A stretch of 64,000 bases of DNA from Micromonospora vinacea (GTDB lineage Bacteria; Actinomycetota; Actinomycetes; Mycobacteriales; Micromonosporaceae): the NCBI RefSeq assembly GCF_015751785.1, contig NZ_JADOTY010000001.1, positions 2,852,001 to 2,916,000 on the forward strand, in the 5' to 3' direction. The notes below the pieces were generated by a model. It made no database searches. It was not told the origin of the DNA and worked only from the letters and a program-made list of their open reading frames with translations. The translations under genes were made by a program, and so were the position numbers. Below, piece by piece: positions 1 to 11,415 of this stretch. Each line of letters begins with the position of its first letter. Position 1 is the stretch's first letter.

Positions 1-95
1 CCGGCCAAGGCTCCTCAGCACTGCTGGCCCCACTACTGGCCCCGCCGCTCCCCACCCGCCCACCCTCGCTCACCCGCCCACCCTACGGACCTCCC

Positions 96-157
96 CGGTG
101 ATCAAGAGATTTGCGTCAGCGCCGGGCGCGTTCCTGACGCAAATCTCTTGATCACCG
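96..157. repeat. Intergenic perfect inverted repeat with GATC arms (element 1)
   Basis: Arms at 96-119 and 134-157 are perfect reverse complements (24 bp) around a 14-nt loop. The outer part of each arm carries TGATCA. It lies about 70 bp upstream of ispH with no gene recognised on its left. There is no T-tract after either arm, so it is not a classical intrinsic terminator. Four more intergenic inverted repeats with GATC near the outer ends occur in this window (12397, 18139, 25739, 62288). Their central sequences differ. Confidence 0.85.
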
Positions 158-224
158 AGGGCTGGGGTGGGGTTGGGGGCGGTCGCGGCCCGGTGCCGGG
201 TTCCGGGGTGGCACGTACGATGGG

Positions 225-1214
225 GTGGTGACTGAGGCTCAGGCGACTCACCGGACCGGCAAGCGCGTGCTCCTGGCCAAGCCCCGCGGCTACTGCGCGG
301 GTGTCGACCGCGCGGTGCAGACAGTGGAGGAGGCGCTGAAGCTCTACGGCGCCCCGATCTACGTGCGCAAGCAGATCGTGCACAACAAGCACGTGGTGCA
401 GACCCTGGAGGCCCAGGGCGCGATCTTCGTGGAGGAGAACGAGGAGGTGCCGGAGGGCGCCACAGTCATCTTCTCCGCGCACGGCGTGGCGCCGGAGGTC
501 TACGAGCAGGCCAAGGCGCGTTCGCTGAAGGCGATCGACGCGACCTGCCCGCTGGTCACCAAGGTGCACCACGAGGCGCGGCGCTTCGCGGCCGAGGACT
601 ACGACATCCTGCTCATCGGCCACGAGGGGCACGAAGAGGTCATCGGCACCGCCGGTGAGGCCCCCGCGCACATCCAGCTGGTGGACGGCCCGGACGACGC
701 CGACAAGATCACCGTACGGGATCCGGAGAAGGTGGTCTGGCTCTCCCAGACCACGCTCTCGGTCGACGAGACGCTGGAGACGGTGGCCCGGCTCAAGCAG
801 CGGCTGCCGCTGTTGCAGTCCCCGCCCAGCGACGACATCTGCTACGCCACCTCCAACCGGCAGCACGTGGTCAAGGAGATCGCCGCCGAGTGTGACGTGG
901 TGATCGTGGTCGGCTCCACGAACTCCTCCAACTCCGTCCGCCTGGTCGAGGTCGCCCTGGACGCCGGCGCCCGCGCCGGTCACCTGGTCGACTTCGCGCA
1001 CGAGATCGACGACGCCTGGCTGGAGGGGGCCACCACGGTCGGCCTGACCTCGGGCGCGAGCGTCCCGGACGACCTGGTCCAGGAGGTGCTGGTCCACCTC
1101 GCCGCGCGCGGCTTCGCCGACGTCGAGGAGATCACCACCGCCAACGAGCGGCTCACGTTCTCGCTGCCGCAGGAGCTGAGGCGGGACATGAAGGCCGCCG
1201 CGGCGCGCGGCTGA
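225..1214 (+). CDS. ispH: 4-hydroxy-3-methylbut-2-enyl diphosphate reductase (IspH/LytB)
   Basis: Last enzyme of the MEP isoprenoid pathway. It reduces HMBPP to IPP and DMAPP using a [4Fe-4S] cluster in the cytoplasm. The three conserved cluster cysteines are visible at C24 (GYCAGVDRA), C108 (ATCPLVTK) and C206 (ICYATSNRQ). The SAHGV and [11 protein letters not shown] motifs are also present. Length is 329 aa, normal for the family with a short N-terminal extension. GTG at 225 and GTG at 228 are adjacent candidate starts; I cannot separate them. The gene stands alone on the plus strand, followed 40 bp later by a lipoprotein gene. Confidence 0.96.
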   Translation: MVTEAQATHRTGKRVLLAKPRGYCAGVDRAVQTVEEALKLYGAPIYVRKQIVHNKHVVQTLEAQGAIFVEENEEVPEGATVIFSAHGVAPEVYEQAKARSLKAIDATCPLVTKVHHEARRFAAEDYDILLIGHEGHEEVIGTAGEAPAHIQLVDGPDDADKITVRDPEKVVWLSQTTLSVDETLETVARLKQRLPLLQSPPSDDICYATSNRQHVVKEIAAECDVVIVVGSTNSSNSVRLVEVALDAGARAGHLVDFAHEIDDAWLEGATTVGLTSGASVPDDLVQEVLVHLAARGFADVEEITTANERLTFSLPQELRRDMKAAAARG

Positions 1215-1254
1215 GCACGGGAACGAACTCGGGTCGGCGTACGTCAGATCCGGC

Positions 1255-1689
1255 ATGAGGACTCTTCGGCTCGCCGTCCCCGCGCTGGCCGTCTGCGTGG
1301 CGCTGAGCGCCTGCGGCAGCCAGGGTGGCGGGGGCGGCACATCCACAGCGACACCGACGGGAGCGCAGCCGGTGACCAGCCAGCCCACGCCCGACCCGAC
1401 CCTCTCGCCGGCACCCCTCACCCCCACCCCGCCGCCCGGGGCGAAGACTCCGAAACCGGGCGGCCCGAGCACGCCGCCGGGCGTCGGGGCCACCACCCTG
1501 AGCGGCACCGTGCAGGGCGGCGTGGAGCCCGGCTGCGTACTGCTCGACGAATACCTGCTGCTCGGTGGCCCGCGTGACGTGCTGACGCCGGGCGCACGGG
1601 TCGAGGTCACCGGTCGGGTGGAGCCCGGCATGATGACCACCTGCCAGCAGGGCACCCCGTTCGTGGTGGAGAGCGCCCGCCGGTCCTGA
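1255..1689 (+). CDS. Small lipoprotein with Pro/Thr-rich linker, function unknown
   Basis: A 144-aa protein with a lipoprotein signal peptide: basic n-region MRTLR, hydrophobic core, and lipobox LSAC with Cys at about residue 20. A Gly run and then a low-complexity Ser/Thr/Pro linker (about residues 25-80) follow. The C-terminal domain of about 60 residues contains GCVLLDEYLLLGG and ARVEVTGRVEPG, which suggests a small beta-rich domain. Two cysteines in that domain (in GCVLL and TTCQQG) could form a disulfide. It is probably anchored on the outer face of the membrane. I do not recognise the family. Confidence 0.8.
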   Translation: MRTLRLAVPALAVCVALSACGSQGGGGGTSTATPTGAQPVTSQPTPDPTLSPAPLTPTPPPGAKTPKPGGPSTPPGVGATTLSGTVQGGVEPGCVLLDEYLLLGGPRDVLTPGARVEVTGRVEPGMMTTCQQGTPFVVESARRS

Positions 1690-1708
1690 CCACTCACCCC
1701 TGACATGC

Positions 1709-1741
1709 GGGAGCCCGCCCCGAACGTGGGGACGGGCTCCT
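1709..1741. terminator. Bidirectional hairpin terminator
   Basis: Stem GGAGCCCG/CGGGCTCC with an inner CCCC/GGGG and one bulged A. TTTT lies at 1747-1750 on the plus side. It lies between the convergent lipoprotein gene and the subtilase gene, so it can serve both. Confidence 0.75.
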
Positions 1742-1759
1742 GCCGGTTTTACGAGCGGA

Positions 1760-4700
1760 TCAGTTCACAGCCCCGATGGACACGTTGCCGCGACCCACGA
1801 TCGCACCCTCGGTGGTGACGATCGCCAGCTCACCGGAGAGCTGACGCCCGTCGGCCGGAACGGCCACCGCGGTCACCGTGCCGGTGATGGTGGCCGACTC
1901 GCCGTGCATCAGCGGCACCGCGACGGCCGGAGCGGTGATCGTGCCCAGCGACGCGGACGCGAACGCGTCGTAGTAGTCGTAGGCGGTGCTGGTCCCCGGC
2001 CCGTCGACCCCGTACGGCTCCACCACGACGCGGTAGGTGCCGGCCGGCGGGTTGTTCAGCGTGACCGCCTCCTCCGAGTCACCGTCGGCCGCCCGGCCGA
2101 CCTCGGTGGTACCCCGGTAGACGAACAGGTCCAGGTCGGCGCCCGCGTTCGCGGGGTTGCCGATCCGGGCGGTGAACGTCGACGTACCCGCCGGGATCTC
2201 GACGGTCCACTCCTGGTTGGGACCGCCCTCGGTGATGGTCGGACGCTCGGTCCGCACACCGGTCAGCGCGCCGCTGCGGCCGCTGACCGAGACCGGGCCG
2301 AAGGCGTTGGTGACCTTCCAGCTCACCGGGGTCGGCTCGCCGGCCTCGACACTGGGCAGCTCGACCAGCGCCGGCTCGACCGTCAGGCCCTGCACCCGCG
2401 CCTGGAGCTTGAACGGGTTGTTCAGCGCCGGGGACGTGCGCCGCGACTCCACCTCGATCTCCCAGACCCCGGGAAGCGGGTTCTGGTAGTCACGCTCCTG
2501 CGGCTTGCAGACGTTGACGTCGGAGAAGTTGGTGTAGCAGACGGTGCTCGTGGTCGCCTCCACCGGCACACCCAGCGGGTTGATCGCGATGAAGCGGGTC
2601 TGCGAACCGGTGGCGATCCCGGAGAGGTTCACCTGGAGCGCCTTGGCACCCTCCGGCACCGTGACGAAGTACGACGTGAAGCCGTTCCGGTCGACCGAGC
2701 CCTCGTTGGCGTACGAGAAGGTGGGCTTCTTCACGTCGTTCGAGGCCACCACCACTGTGGACACCTCGAAGTCGACCACGTTGGTGGCCGGATCGTCGAT
2801 CCGCACGATCGCGCCGTGCGCGCCCTCGGTGGCCGGCTTGGCGGTGACGCTGATGGTGACGGCCTTGTTGAGCGGCAACGCGACGGTCTTCGGTGCCTTG
2901 AAGGTGCCGTCGTTGCCCTGGAGCGTGACGTCGTGCTTGATGGTGCCGGCCGGCCCGCTGGTGCGGGTCAGCTTGACCGGGTAGGTCTTGCTCTGGCCGA
3001 CCTTGTGGCCGCCCTCGGACGAGGTGCAGCGGTTGTAGACGCCGGTGCCCCGACCAGGGTTCGGCACGAACTTCACACCGTTCCAGATGGTCAGCTGGTC
3101 CGCCAGCGGGCTGCAGACCGGCGCGTCGGAGACGTACGACCGGGTTTCGACGCCCTGGCGCAGCAGCTGCCAGGCGCCCGGCACGTTGACCATGCCGTAG
3201 CCCTGCGCGTACGTCGGCACGTCCGCGATCGGCTTGGCCGAGCTGAACATCGCGCGCCGCAGCGCCGCCGGGCTGACGCCCCGGTCGGTGGCCTTGGCGG
3301 CCGAGAGCAGCAACGCGCCGGCGCCGGCGGTCTGCGGGGACGCCATCGAGGTGCCGTTGAGCATCGCGTAGCCCGGGGGCAGCGCGTATCCGGCCTCGGG
3401 CACCGGGGCGCCGAGCTGCCAGGTCGGTGCGGTGGAGATGGCCGAGCCGGGGGCGGCGATGTTCGGCTTGAAGCCGCCGTCCTCACGCGGGCCACGGGAG
3501 GAGAAGTTGAACAGGGCGTTCTTCTTCTTGACGACCGAGCCGTAGTTGGCCAGCCAGGTGTCCTTGCTGATGTTGGCGGCAACGCTGACCACGTTGCTGG
3601 CCACCGACGGGTCGCCGACGGTGTTGAGACCCGGGCCGGAGTTGCCGGCCGAGATGACCAACTGCACGCCGTACGTCTCGATCAGTTCGTTGTAGAGGTT
3701 CGTCCGCGCGTTGTTGCCGTCGTTCAGGCCCGGAAGGCCACCGATCGACATGTTGACGATGTCGACGCCACGGTTGGCCACCAGATCGATCATGCCGGTG
3801 GTGAGGGCCGCAGCGGTGCAGCCGCCACCCCAGGAGCAGGCGCGGGCGGAGACCAGCTTGGCACCGGGCGCGGCACCGTCGAAGGCCCCGTTGCCGAGCA
3901 TGTCGTTGGCGGCGGTGATGCCGGCGACGTGGGTGCCGTGGGTGCTCTCGACGATGCCGATGTTGACGAAGTCGTAGTAGGGGCCGGCCTGCCCGTCACC
4001 CGGTTCGACGTCGACGTTCTTGCGGTACTCGACGACGAACGGCTGCCGCTCGGCGACGGCGGTCGCCGGGTTGTCGGTTCCGAAGTATCCGACGTCGTAC
4101 TTCTCCTTGTACGGCCGCATCATCGGCTCGTCGGTGAAGTTGCGGTTCTGGTTGGCGTCCACCCAGATGTTGTTGGTGGCCGGGTCGTAGAGCACCCCCC
4201 AGGTGTCGGTCGTGTCGCCGTCGCGGTTGACGTCACCCCGGGCGTCGCTCGCGGCGGTGACGGACTCGCTGAACAGGTTGAACCGGTACGTGCCTGCCGG
4301 CGCCGTCCAGGTGCCGCCCGCGATGGTGAACGACGGCCCGGCGACCTCGGCCTGCATCGCCCGCCACGTCCTGTCCTCCAGCGGGTCGGTCGCGGTGACC
4401 CAGTCGACGATCTTGCGCTCGCCGGTGGTGGTCTGCTGCAACGCCGGGTGGGCAAGGTCCACACCGGAGTCCATGATGCCGATCGTGACGCCCCGGCCGT
4501 CCCACTCCGGGTGGGCCGCGGTGAATGCCACAGCGCCGGTCTCGTTCGTCGGCATGTAGGGGTTGTCGGCCGGGGTGGTCTCTCCCGGCGCCGCGACGGT
4601 GGCCTGCCGCGCGCCAGCGGTGCCGGTGGGCGTGCGCTCCGGGGCCGGGTCCGGCAGTTGGATGACCTCGTCCAGGTCGACGGCGGAGACACCGGGCAGC

Positions 4701-5062
4701 CGCGCCGCCTTGAGGACCCGGTCGGTCGGGACCTTGGCCAGCACGAAGCCGACCCGGTCCTGTCGCTGACTGACAGTGCCGCCGAGCTTGGTGAGGCTGT
4801 CGGCGACGTCCCCCGCCTCACCCTTCTCGGTGGCGACGATCAGGGTGACGGTCGGGGCCTTCTTCGCGCGGGCTTCGCTGAGCAGTTTGGCGTCGTGGGC
4901 GCCCAGCGTCTCGGCGGCGGTGGCCGGGGAAGTGTCCGCTGTGGTCGTGGGAGCGGCGGCCGCTGTGGCGGCACCACCCACGACGGTCACGGCGCTGGCC
5001 GCCAGGACCGATGCGAAGAGCGCGGCTGAGGTTCGCCTGCTCAGGTTGGGGAGTCTGCTCAC
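1760..5062 (-). CDS. Secreted S8-family subtilisin-like serine protease
   Basis: An 1100-aa exported protease. The N-terminus has SRRTSAALF followed by a hydrophobic stretch and an Ala-rich cleavage region, so it is a signal peptide (Tat or Sec). Residues ~65-140 resemble an I9-type propeptide (VTLIVATEKG, GFVLAKVP). The catalytic triad is visible as D198 (GIMDSGVDL), H375 (STHGTHVAG) and S572 (LNGTSMASP). The oxyanion Asn is in SAGNSGPG (~N474). About 170 residues separate Asp and His, much more than in minimal subtilisins, so there is an inserted domain. The C-terminal ~450 residues look like stacked beta domains, including a possible pre-peptidase C-terminal-like segment. GTG start at 5062 is preceded by GGAGGAAAAG. 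The closest functional guess is extracellular protein degradation. Confidence 0.93.
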   Translation of the reverse strand: MSRLPNLSRRTSAALFASVLAASAVTVVGGAATAAAAPTTTADTSPATAAETLGAHDAKLLSEARAKKAPTVTLIVATEKGEAGDVADSLTKLGGTVSQRQDRVGFVLAKVPTDRVLKAARLPGVSAVDLDEVIQLPDPAPERTPTGTAGARQATVAAPGETTPADNPYMPTNETGAVAFTAAHPEWDGRGVTIGIMDSGVDLAHPALQQTTTGERKIVDWVTATDPLEDRTWRAMQAEVAGPSFTIAGGTWTAPAGTYRFNLFSESVTAASDARGDVNRDGDTTDTWGVLYDPATNNIWVDANQNRNFTDEPMMRPYKEKYDVGYFGTDNPATAVAERQPFVVEYRKNVDVEPGDGQAGPYYDFVNIGIVESTHGTHVAGITAANDMLGNGAFDGAAPGAKLVSARACSWGGGCTAAALTTGMIDLVANRGVDIVNMSIGGLPGLNDGNNARTNLYNELIETYGVQLVISAGNSGPGLNTVGDPSVASNVVSVAANISKDTWLANYGSVVKKKNALFNFSSRGPREDGGFKPNIAAPGSAISTAPTWQLGAPVPEAGYALPPGYAMLNGTSMASPQTAGAGALLLSAAKATDRGVSPAALRRAMFSSAKPIADVPTYAQGYGMVNVPGAWQLLRQGVETRSYVSDAPVCSPLADQLTIWNGVKFVPNPGRGTGVYNRCTSSEGGHKVGQSKTYPVKLTRTSGPAGTIKHDVTLQGNDGTFKAPKTVALPLNKAVTISVTAKPATEGAHGAIVRIDDPATNVVDFEVSTVVVASNDVKKPTFSYANEGSVDRNGFTSYFVTVPEGAKALQVNLSGIATGSQTRFIAINPLGVPVEATTSTVCYTNFSDVNVCKPQERDYQNPLPGVWEIEVESRRTSPALNNPFKLQARVQGLTVEPALVELPSVEAGEPTPVSWKVTNAFGPVSVSGRSGALTGVRTERPTITEGGPNQEWTVEIPAGTSTFTARIGNPANAGADLDLFVYRGTTEVGRAADGDSEEAVTLNNPPAGTYRVVVEPYGVDGPGTSTAYDYYDAFASASLGTITAPAVAVPLMHGESATITGTVTAVAVPADGRQLSGELAIVTTEGAIVGRGNVSIGAVN

Positions 5063-5210
5063 GTTCTCTTTTCCTCCAGAGAACAGGGCCCTCAGAGAAG
5101 GGCGCTCGGGTGAGCAGAATCTTTCGGGGTGTCGGCGAGCACTGTCACTAGTGGCCAGTTCCTTGTGACCACTTCGTGATATGCAGGCATACGCACTGTC
5201 ACATAGATGG

Positions 5211-6371
5211 CTAGCGGGCCGAGACCTCGTCGGCCGGATCGGCCAGCTCGGGTGCCTGCGGCTGCCGGGGCGTCAACTCGACCTGGGCCGGGGTGGCCAA
5301 CTCGTCGTCCGAGACACCCAACTCGGCGAGCTTGCGGGCGCTGACCAGCACCCGGGCCTCCAACGAGCCGACCGCCCGGTTGTAGGCGGTCACCGCACCG
5401 GCCAGCGAGGACCCGAGCTTGCCCACGTGGTCGCCCAGTGTGGAGAGCCGGCCGTACAGCTCCCGGGCGAGGGTGTGCACAGCGAGCGCGTTGCGCGCCA
5501 GTGCCTCCTGCCGCCAGGAGTAGGCGACAGTGCGGAGCAGGGCGACCAGCGTGGCCGGCGTGGCGAGCACCACGTTGCGGGTGAAGGCGTGCTCCAGCAG
5601 CGTCGGGTCTCGCTGGAGGGCGACGTCGAGGAACGGGTCGGCGGGGACGAACAGCACCACGAACTCGGGTGAGTTGTCGAACGCCGACCAGTACGACTTG
5701 GCGGCCAGTGCGTCGACGTGCCCCCGCAGGTGCCGCGCGTGCGCGTCGAGGTGGGTGTCCCGGCCGCGCTCGTCGCGGGCCTCCATGGCTGTCAGGTACG
5801 CGTCGAACGGGGCCTTGGCGTCCACCACCACCGAGCGACCGCCGTGCAGTCGGACCACCAGGTCCGGTCGGACGACCTGCTGGTCGGTGGCGGCGGTGAC
5901 CTGCTCGGAGAAGTCGCAGTGCTCCAGCATGCCGGCCGCCTCGACGATCCGGCGCAACTGGTGCTCGCCCCACCGACCCCGCACCTGCGGTGCGCGCAGC
6001 GCCGCCACCAACTGCTTGGTCTCGGTGCGCAGCTCACCGGAGACCGCGTTCATCGAGCGGACCTGCTCACGCAGCTCGGCGTACGCGTCGACGCGGTCGT
6101 GCTCCAGCTCGGCCACCCGCTGCTCGTAGCGGCGCAGGGTGTCGTGCAGCGGCGCGACCGCCCGGGCCACCGCCTCCTGGGACTGCGCGGTGGCCTCGTA
6201 GCTCAACGCCCGCATGGACTGCTCCAGTCGGCCCTCACCCTCCCGGGTGGCGGCCAGGGTGGCATCCAGGCGGGCGATGTCGGCCGCCGACCGGGACCGG
6301 GCCGCGAGCCAGCCCACCGCCCCGCCGGCACCGAGGCACACGATCACCAGGAGCAGCGTCGAGACGTCCAT
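5211..6371 (-). CDS. rmuC: RmuC-family DNA recombination protein
   Basis: A 386-aa protein with an N-terminal membrane anchor (VSTLLLVIVCLG, then a basic ARSRS), a coiled coil over about residues 30-120, and the RmuC nuclease-like core. Core motifs are RGRWGEHQLRRIVE, VRPDLVV, VVVDAKAPFDAYL and FVPADPFLDVAL. RmuC limits recombination at inverted repeats in E. coli; its biochemical activity is not settled. The ATG at 6371 is chosen because the anchor follows it directly. The reading frame stays open upstream without any conserved content. It is divergent from the Gly-rich membrane protein gene (6426) with only 54 bp between the starts. Confidence 0.92.
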   Translation of the reverse strand: MDVSTLLLVIVCLGAGGAVGWLAARSRSAADIARLDATLAATREGEGRLEQSMRALSYEATAQSQEAVARAVAPLHDTLRRYEQRVAELEHDRVDAYAELREQVRSMNAVSGELRTETKQLVAALRAPQVRGRWGEHQLRRIVEAAGMLEHCDFSEQVTAATDQQVVRPDLVVRLHGGRSVVVDAKAPFDAYLTAMEARDERGRDTHLDAHARHLRGHVDALAAKSYWSAFDNSPEFVVLFVPADPFLDVALQRDPTLLEHAFTRNVVLATPATLVALLRTVAYSWRQEALARNALAVHTLARELYGRLSTLGDHVGKLGSSLAGAVTAYNRAVGSLEARVLVSARKLAELGVSDDELATPAQVELTPRQPQAPELADPADEVSAR

Positions 6372-6425
6372 CACCGGAGCTTGCCAGACGGATACGACGG
6401 GACACCCGGGGGTACGTTCGATGAC

Positions 6426-7262
6426 ATGGAACTTGTGCTCTGCCTCGCCGTTGTGCTGGTCGGCGCGCTGGGCGCCGCGGCGCTCATCCGCGCTCAGGCC
6501 GGTGCCCGTCGGCGCACCGAGCTCGGCGACGCCCGCGCGGAGGCGCAGCGGTGGTACGAGCGCCTCGGCGGCCAGTTGATGAACCTGCAGGGCGACGAGC
6601 CGGCGGTACGCCAGGCGTTGGCCGACGCCGGCGAGCGGTACAACGCGGCCGGCTCCCAGCTGGAGCAGGCGTCCACCCCGCACCAGTTCGGGCTGGCCCG
6701 GGAGACCGCGCTGGAGGGTTTGGCGTACATCCGGGCGGCGCGGACGGCGCTGGGCATCGATCCGGGCCCCGAGCTGCCCACCCTGGCCGCGGCTCGCGGC
6801 GTGGGGCAGCTCACCAAGGAGCGCGAGGTCGACGTGCAGGGGCAGACCTTCCGGGCCGGGCCGCAACCCGGCCGGGAAACGCCCTACTACTACCCCGGTG
6901 GGCGTTATCAGGGTCGACCGGTGCCCGCCGGCTGGTATTCGACGCCGTGGTGGAAGACGGCACTGGGTGCCGGCGCCGGGGTGCTCGGCGGCATCCTGAT
7001 CGCCGACGCGCTCTTCTCGCCCGCCTTCGCCGACCCCGGGTACGGCTACGACGCCGGCTACCAGGAGGGCTTCGGCGACGGTGTCGACCAGGGCGGCGAC
7101 GGCGGCGGCGACCAGGGCGGCGGCGACCAGGGCGGCGACTTCGGCGGGGGCGACCAGGGTGGGGACTTCGGCGGCGGCGACTACGCCGGTGGGGACTTCG
7201 GTGGTGGCGGCTTCGGCGGCGGTGACTTCGGGGGCGGGGATTTCGGCGGCGGCGACTTCTGA
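6426..7262 (+). CDS. Membrane protein with Gly/Asp/Phe-rich C-terminal tail, unknown function
   Basis: A 278-aa protein. An N-terminal hydrophobic segment (about residues 2-20) is followed by a soluble helical region (~25-130). Next come a Pro/Tyr-rich stretch with YYYPGG, a second hydrophobic segment (GAGAGVLGGILIADALF, ~180-197), and a tail from ~205 to the end made of repeated GGDFGGG-type units. The tail is encoded by imperfect short DNA repeats (about 7080-7260). The helical part with two membrane segments recalls actinobacterial proteins annotated only as hypothetical. The low-complexity tail could be extracellular and sticky or aggregation-prone; this is inference. A strong hairpin terminator follows. 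Confidence 0.8.
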   Translation: MELVLCLAVVLVGALGAAALIRAQAGARRRTELGDARAEAQRWYERLGGQLMNLQGDEPAVRQALADAGERYNAAGSQLEQASTPHQFGLARETALEGLAYIRAARTALGIDPGPELPTLAAARGVGQLTKEREVDVQGQTFRAGPQPGRETPYYYPGGRYQGRPVPAGWYSTPWWKTALGAGAGVLGGILIADALFSPAFADPGYGYDAGYQEGFGDGVDQGGDGGGDQGGGDQGGDFGGGDQGGDFGGGDYAGGDFGGGGFGGGDFGGGDFGGGDF

Positions 7263-7285
7263 CCGCCGTGCGCAGACCTACGACG

Positions 7286-7316
7286 ACGGGCCCCGGTCGC
7301 GACGACCGGGGCCCGT
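7286..7316. terminator. Strong bidirectional hairpin terminator
   Basis: Perfect 13-bp stem (7286-7298 with 7304-7316) around a 5-nt loop. It lies between the convergent Gly-rich protein gene and ppc. Confidence 0.85.
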
Positions 7317-7331
7317 TCTCGTACCTGTCGA

Positions 7332-10118
<2,787 letters not shown>

Positions 10119-10247
10119 GATGCGCTCCCTTACGTGGGTACGAAGGACAGCGCTGTCCGACTTACTGGATGGTATCCGCGCGCCGGGGGTGTCTGGAGGG
10201 CCCCCTGGTGATCCACTGCCCCCGGGAGGGTGTTTTCCGGGGTGATC

Positions 10248-11300
10248 TCAACCACCGTCGCGGGCCGGCGCGGAGTCGGGGCCTGTCGTCCCGGGGCCGG
10301 AGGCGGCGGTCCGGCGACCGCGGACCAGGCTCGCGCTGACCAGCCCGAGCCCTCCGAGCACCGTCCAGATCCCGAGGGCGGCAGCCGGCCAGCCGGCCGA
10401 CCGCCAGTCGAAGTACACGGCGGCCTTGGTCAGGTCGTTGGCGAGCCCGGGGATGTTCCAGCGGTGCATGCCGCGCAGCACCCCGGGCAGGAACTCGGGC
10501 GCGTAGATGCCGCCGGAGCCCGGGTTGCCGAGCACCACCAGCAGCAGGATGACCAGCGCGGTACCCGCGACGCCGAGCCAGCCCTGGATGGCGCTGGCGA
10601 ACATGGCGGCGGCGAAGACGGCCAGCGCGCCGATGGCGGCGATCGTCGGTACGTCGTGGTGCCAGATGTCCAGGACGGGTCCGACCACGAGCGCGCCGGC
10701 GATGCCGAGCAGCACGCTGTAGACCGCCAGGGCGGCGATCCGCAGTCCGGCCCGACGCGCCGTACGGGGGGTGGTGCCGGCGGATATCCCGAGCACTGTC
10801 GAGCCCAGGTAGCCGCCGAGCACGTACCCGACGTTCAGGTAGAAGGGCACCACCCCGCGCGGGTCGGCCGAGGTGACCGGAACCTCGTCGACGATCTGGA
10901 GCGGGGTGCCGGTGCGGCCGGTGGCGGTGCCGAGGACCTCCTTGATCGCGCTGGTGGCGGAGGGGCCGGAGGCGCTCGCCACGGTGAGGAGCAGGCCGTT
11001 GTCGGGTCCGGTGCTGAGCACGGCGTACACGGCGCGGCTGAGCAGCCCGTGCTCGGCGGCGCCCGGGTCGTCGTACTCGATGGGTTTGAGAATGGTGGTC
11101 TGGCCGCGCACGGCGTCGAGCGTCGCCCGGGCGCGTTCGTCGCTGGAGACGACGCCGATCGGCACGTCGCGGGGTGTGGGCTGGTGCAACGCGCCGACGT
11201 AGGCCGCGATGAACGCCGTGGCCAGCACGAGGGTGCCGACGAGCAGTCCGATGCTGCGCGGCGCCCAGTCGTGAGCTGTGCCGCGCGGTTTCTTGTCCAC
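10248..11300 (-). CDS. ABC-2/YhgE-Pip-like integral membrane protein
   Basis: A 350-aa protein. One N-terminal transmembrane helix (about 15-40) is followed by a predicted extracytoplasmic domain of ~120 residues (VPIGVVSSDERARATLDAVR onward). A block of five or so hydrophobic helices (about 150-335) and a hydrophilic Gly/Pro tail come next. This one-plus-five arrangement with a large first loop is typical of ABC-2 permease-related proteins and the YhgE/Pip or DUF3533 group. No ATPase gene sits beside it, so an export role is inference only. The first codon pair MDKKPRG gives a basic cytoplasmic start. Confidence 0.75.
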   Translation of the reverse strand: MDKKPRGTAHDWAPRSIGLLVGTLVLATAFIAAYVGALHQPTPRDVPIGVVSSDERARATLDAVRGQTTILKPIEYDDPGAAEHGLLSRAVYAVLSTGPDNGLLLTVASASGPSATSAIKEVLGTATGRTGTPLQIVDEVPVTSADPRGVVPFYLNVGYVLGGYLGSTVLGISAGTTPRTARRAGLRIAALAVYSVLLGIAGALVVGPVLDIWHHDVPTIAAIGALAVFAAAMFASAIQGWLGVAGTALVILLLVVLGNPGSGGIYAPEFLPGVLRGMHRWNIPGLANDLTKAAVYFDWRSAGWPAAALGIWTVLGGLGLVSASLVRGRRTAASGPGTTGPDSAPARDGG

Positions 11301-11415
11301 GTTGTTAGCCTATGGTCCGTTTTGCGGACCGCAGGGCGGAACCAGTTGGCCGCGCGCCCCTGCGGACGGGCAGGCAGCGGCCGCTGGCCGGGTGGTGGTG
11401 GCGTCGCCAGTGGCG

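Noticed and set aside
51..86. Short direct repeat CACCCGCCCACCCT before ispH
   Set aside because: Two copies of a C-rich 14-mer in very GC-rich DNA; likely low-complexity drift.
1904..5029. Open frame of over 1000 codons on the plus strand, antisense to the subtilase gene
   Set aside because: High GC removes stop codons from the opposite strand. The product is Arg/Gly/Asp/Val/His-rich with no family features, while the minus strand has a complete protease.
7080..7260. The short GGCGGCGACTTC-type repeats as an independent repeat element
   Set aside because: They are in frame within one gene and explained by the Gly/Asp/Phe-rich tail; recorded there.
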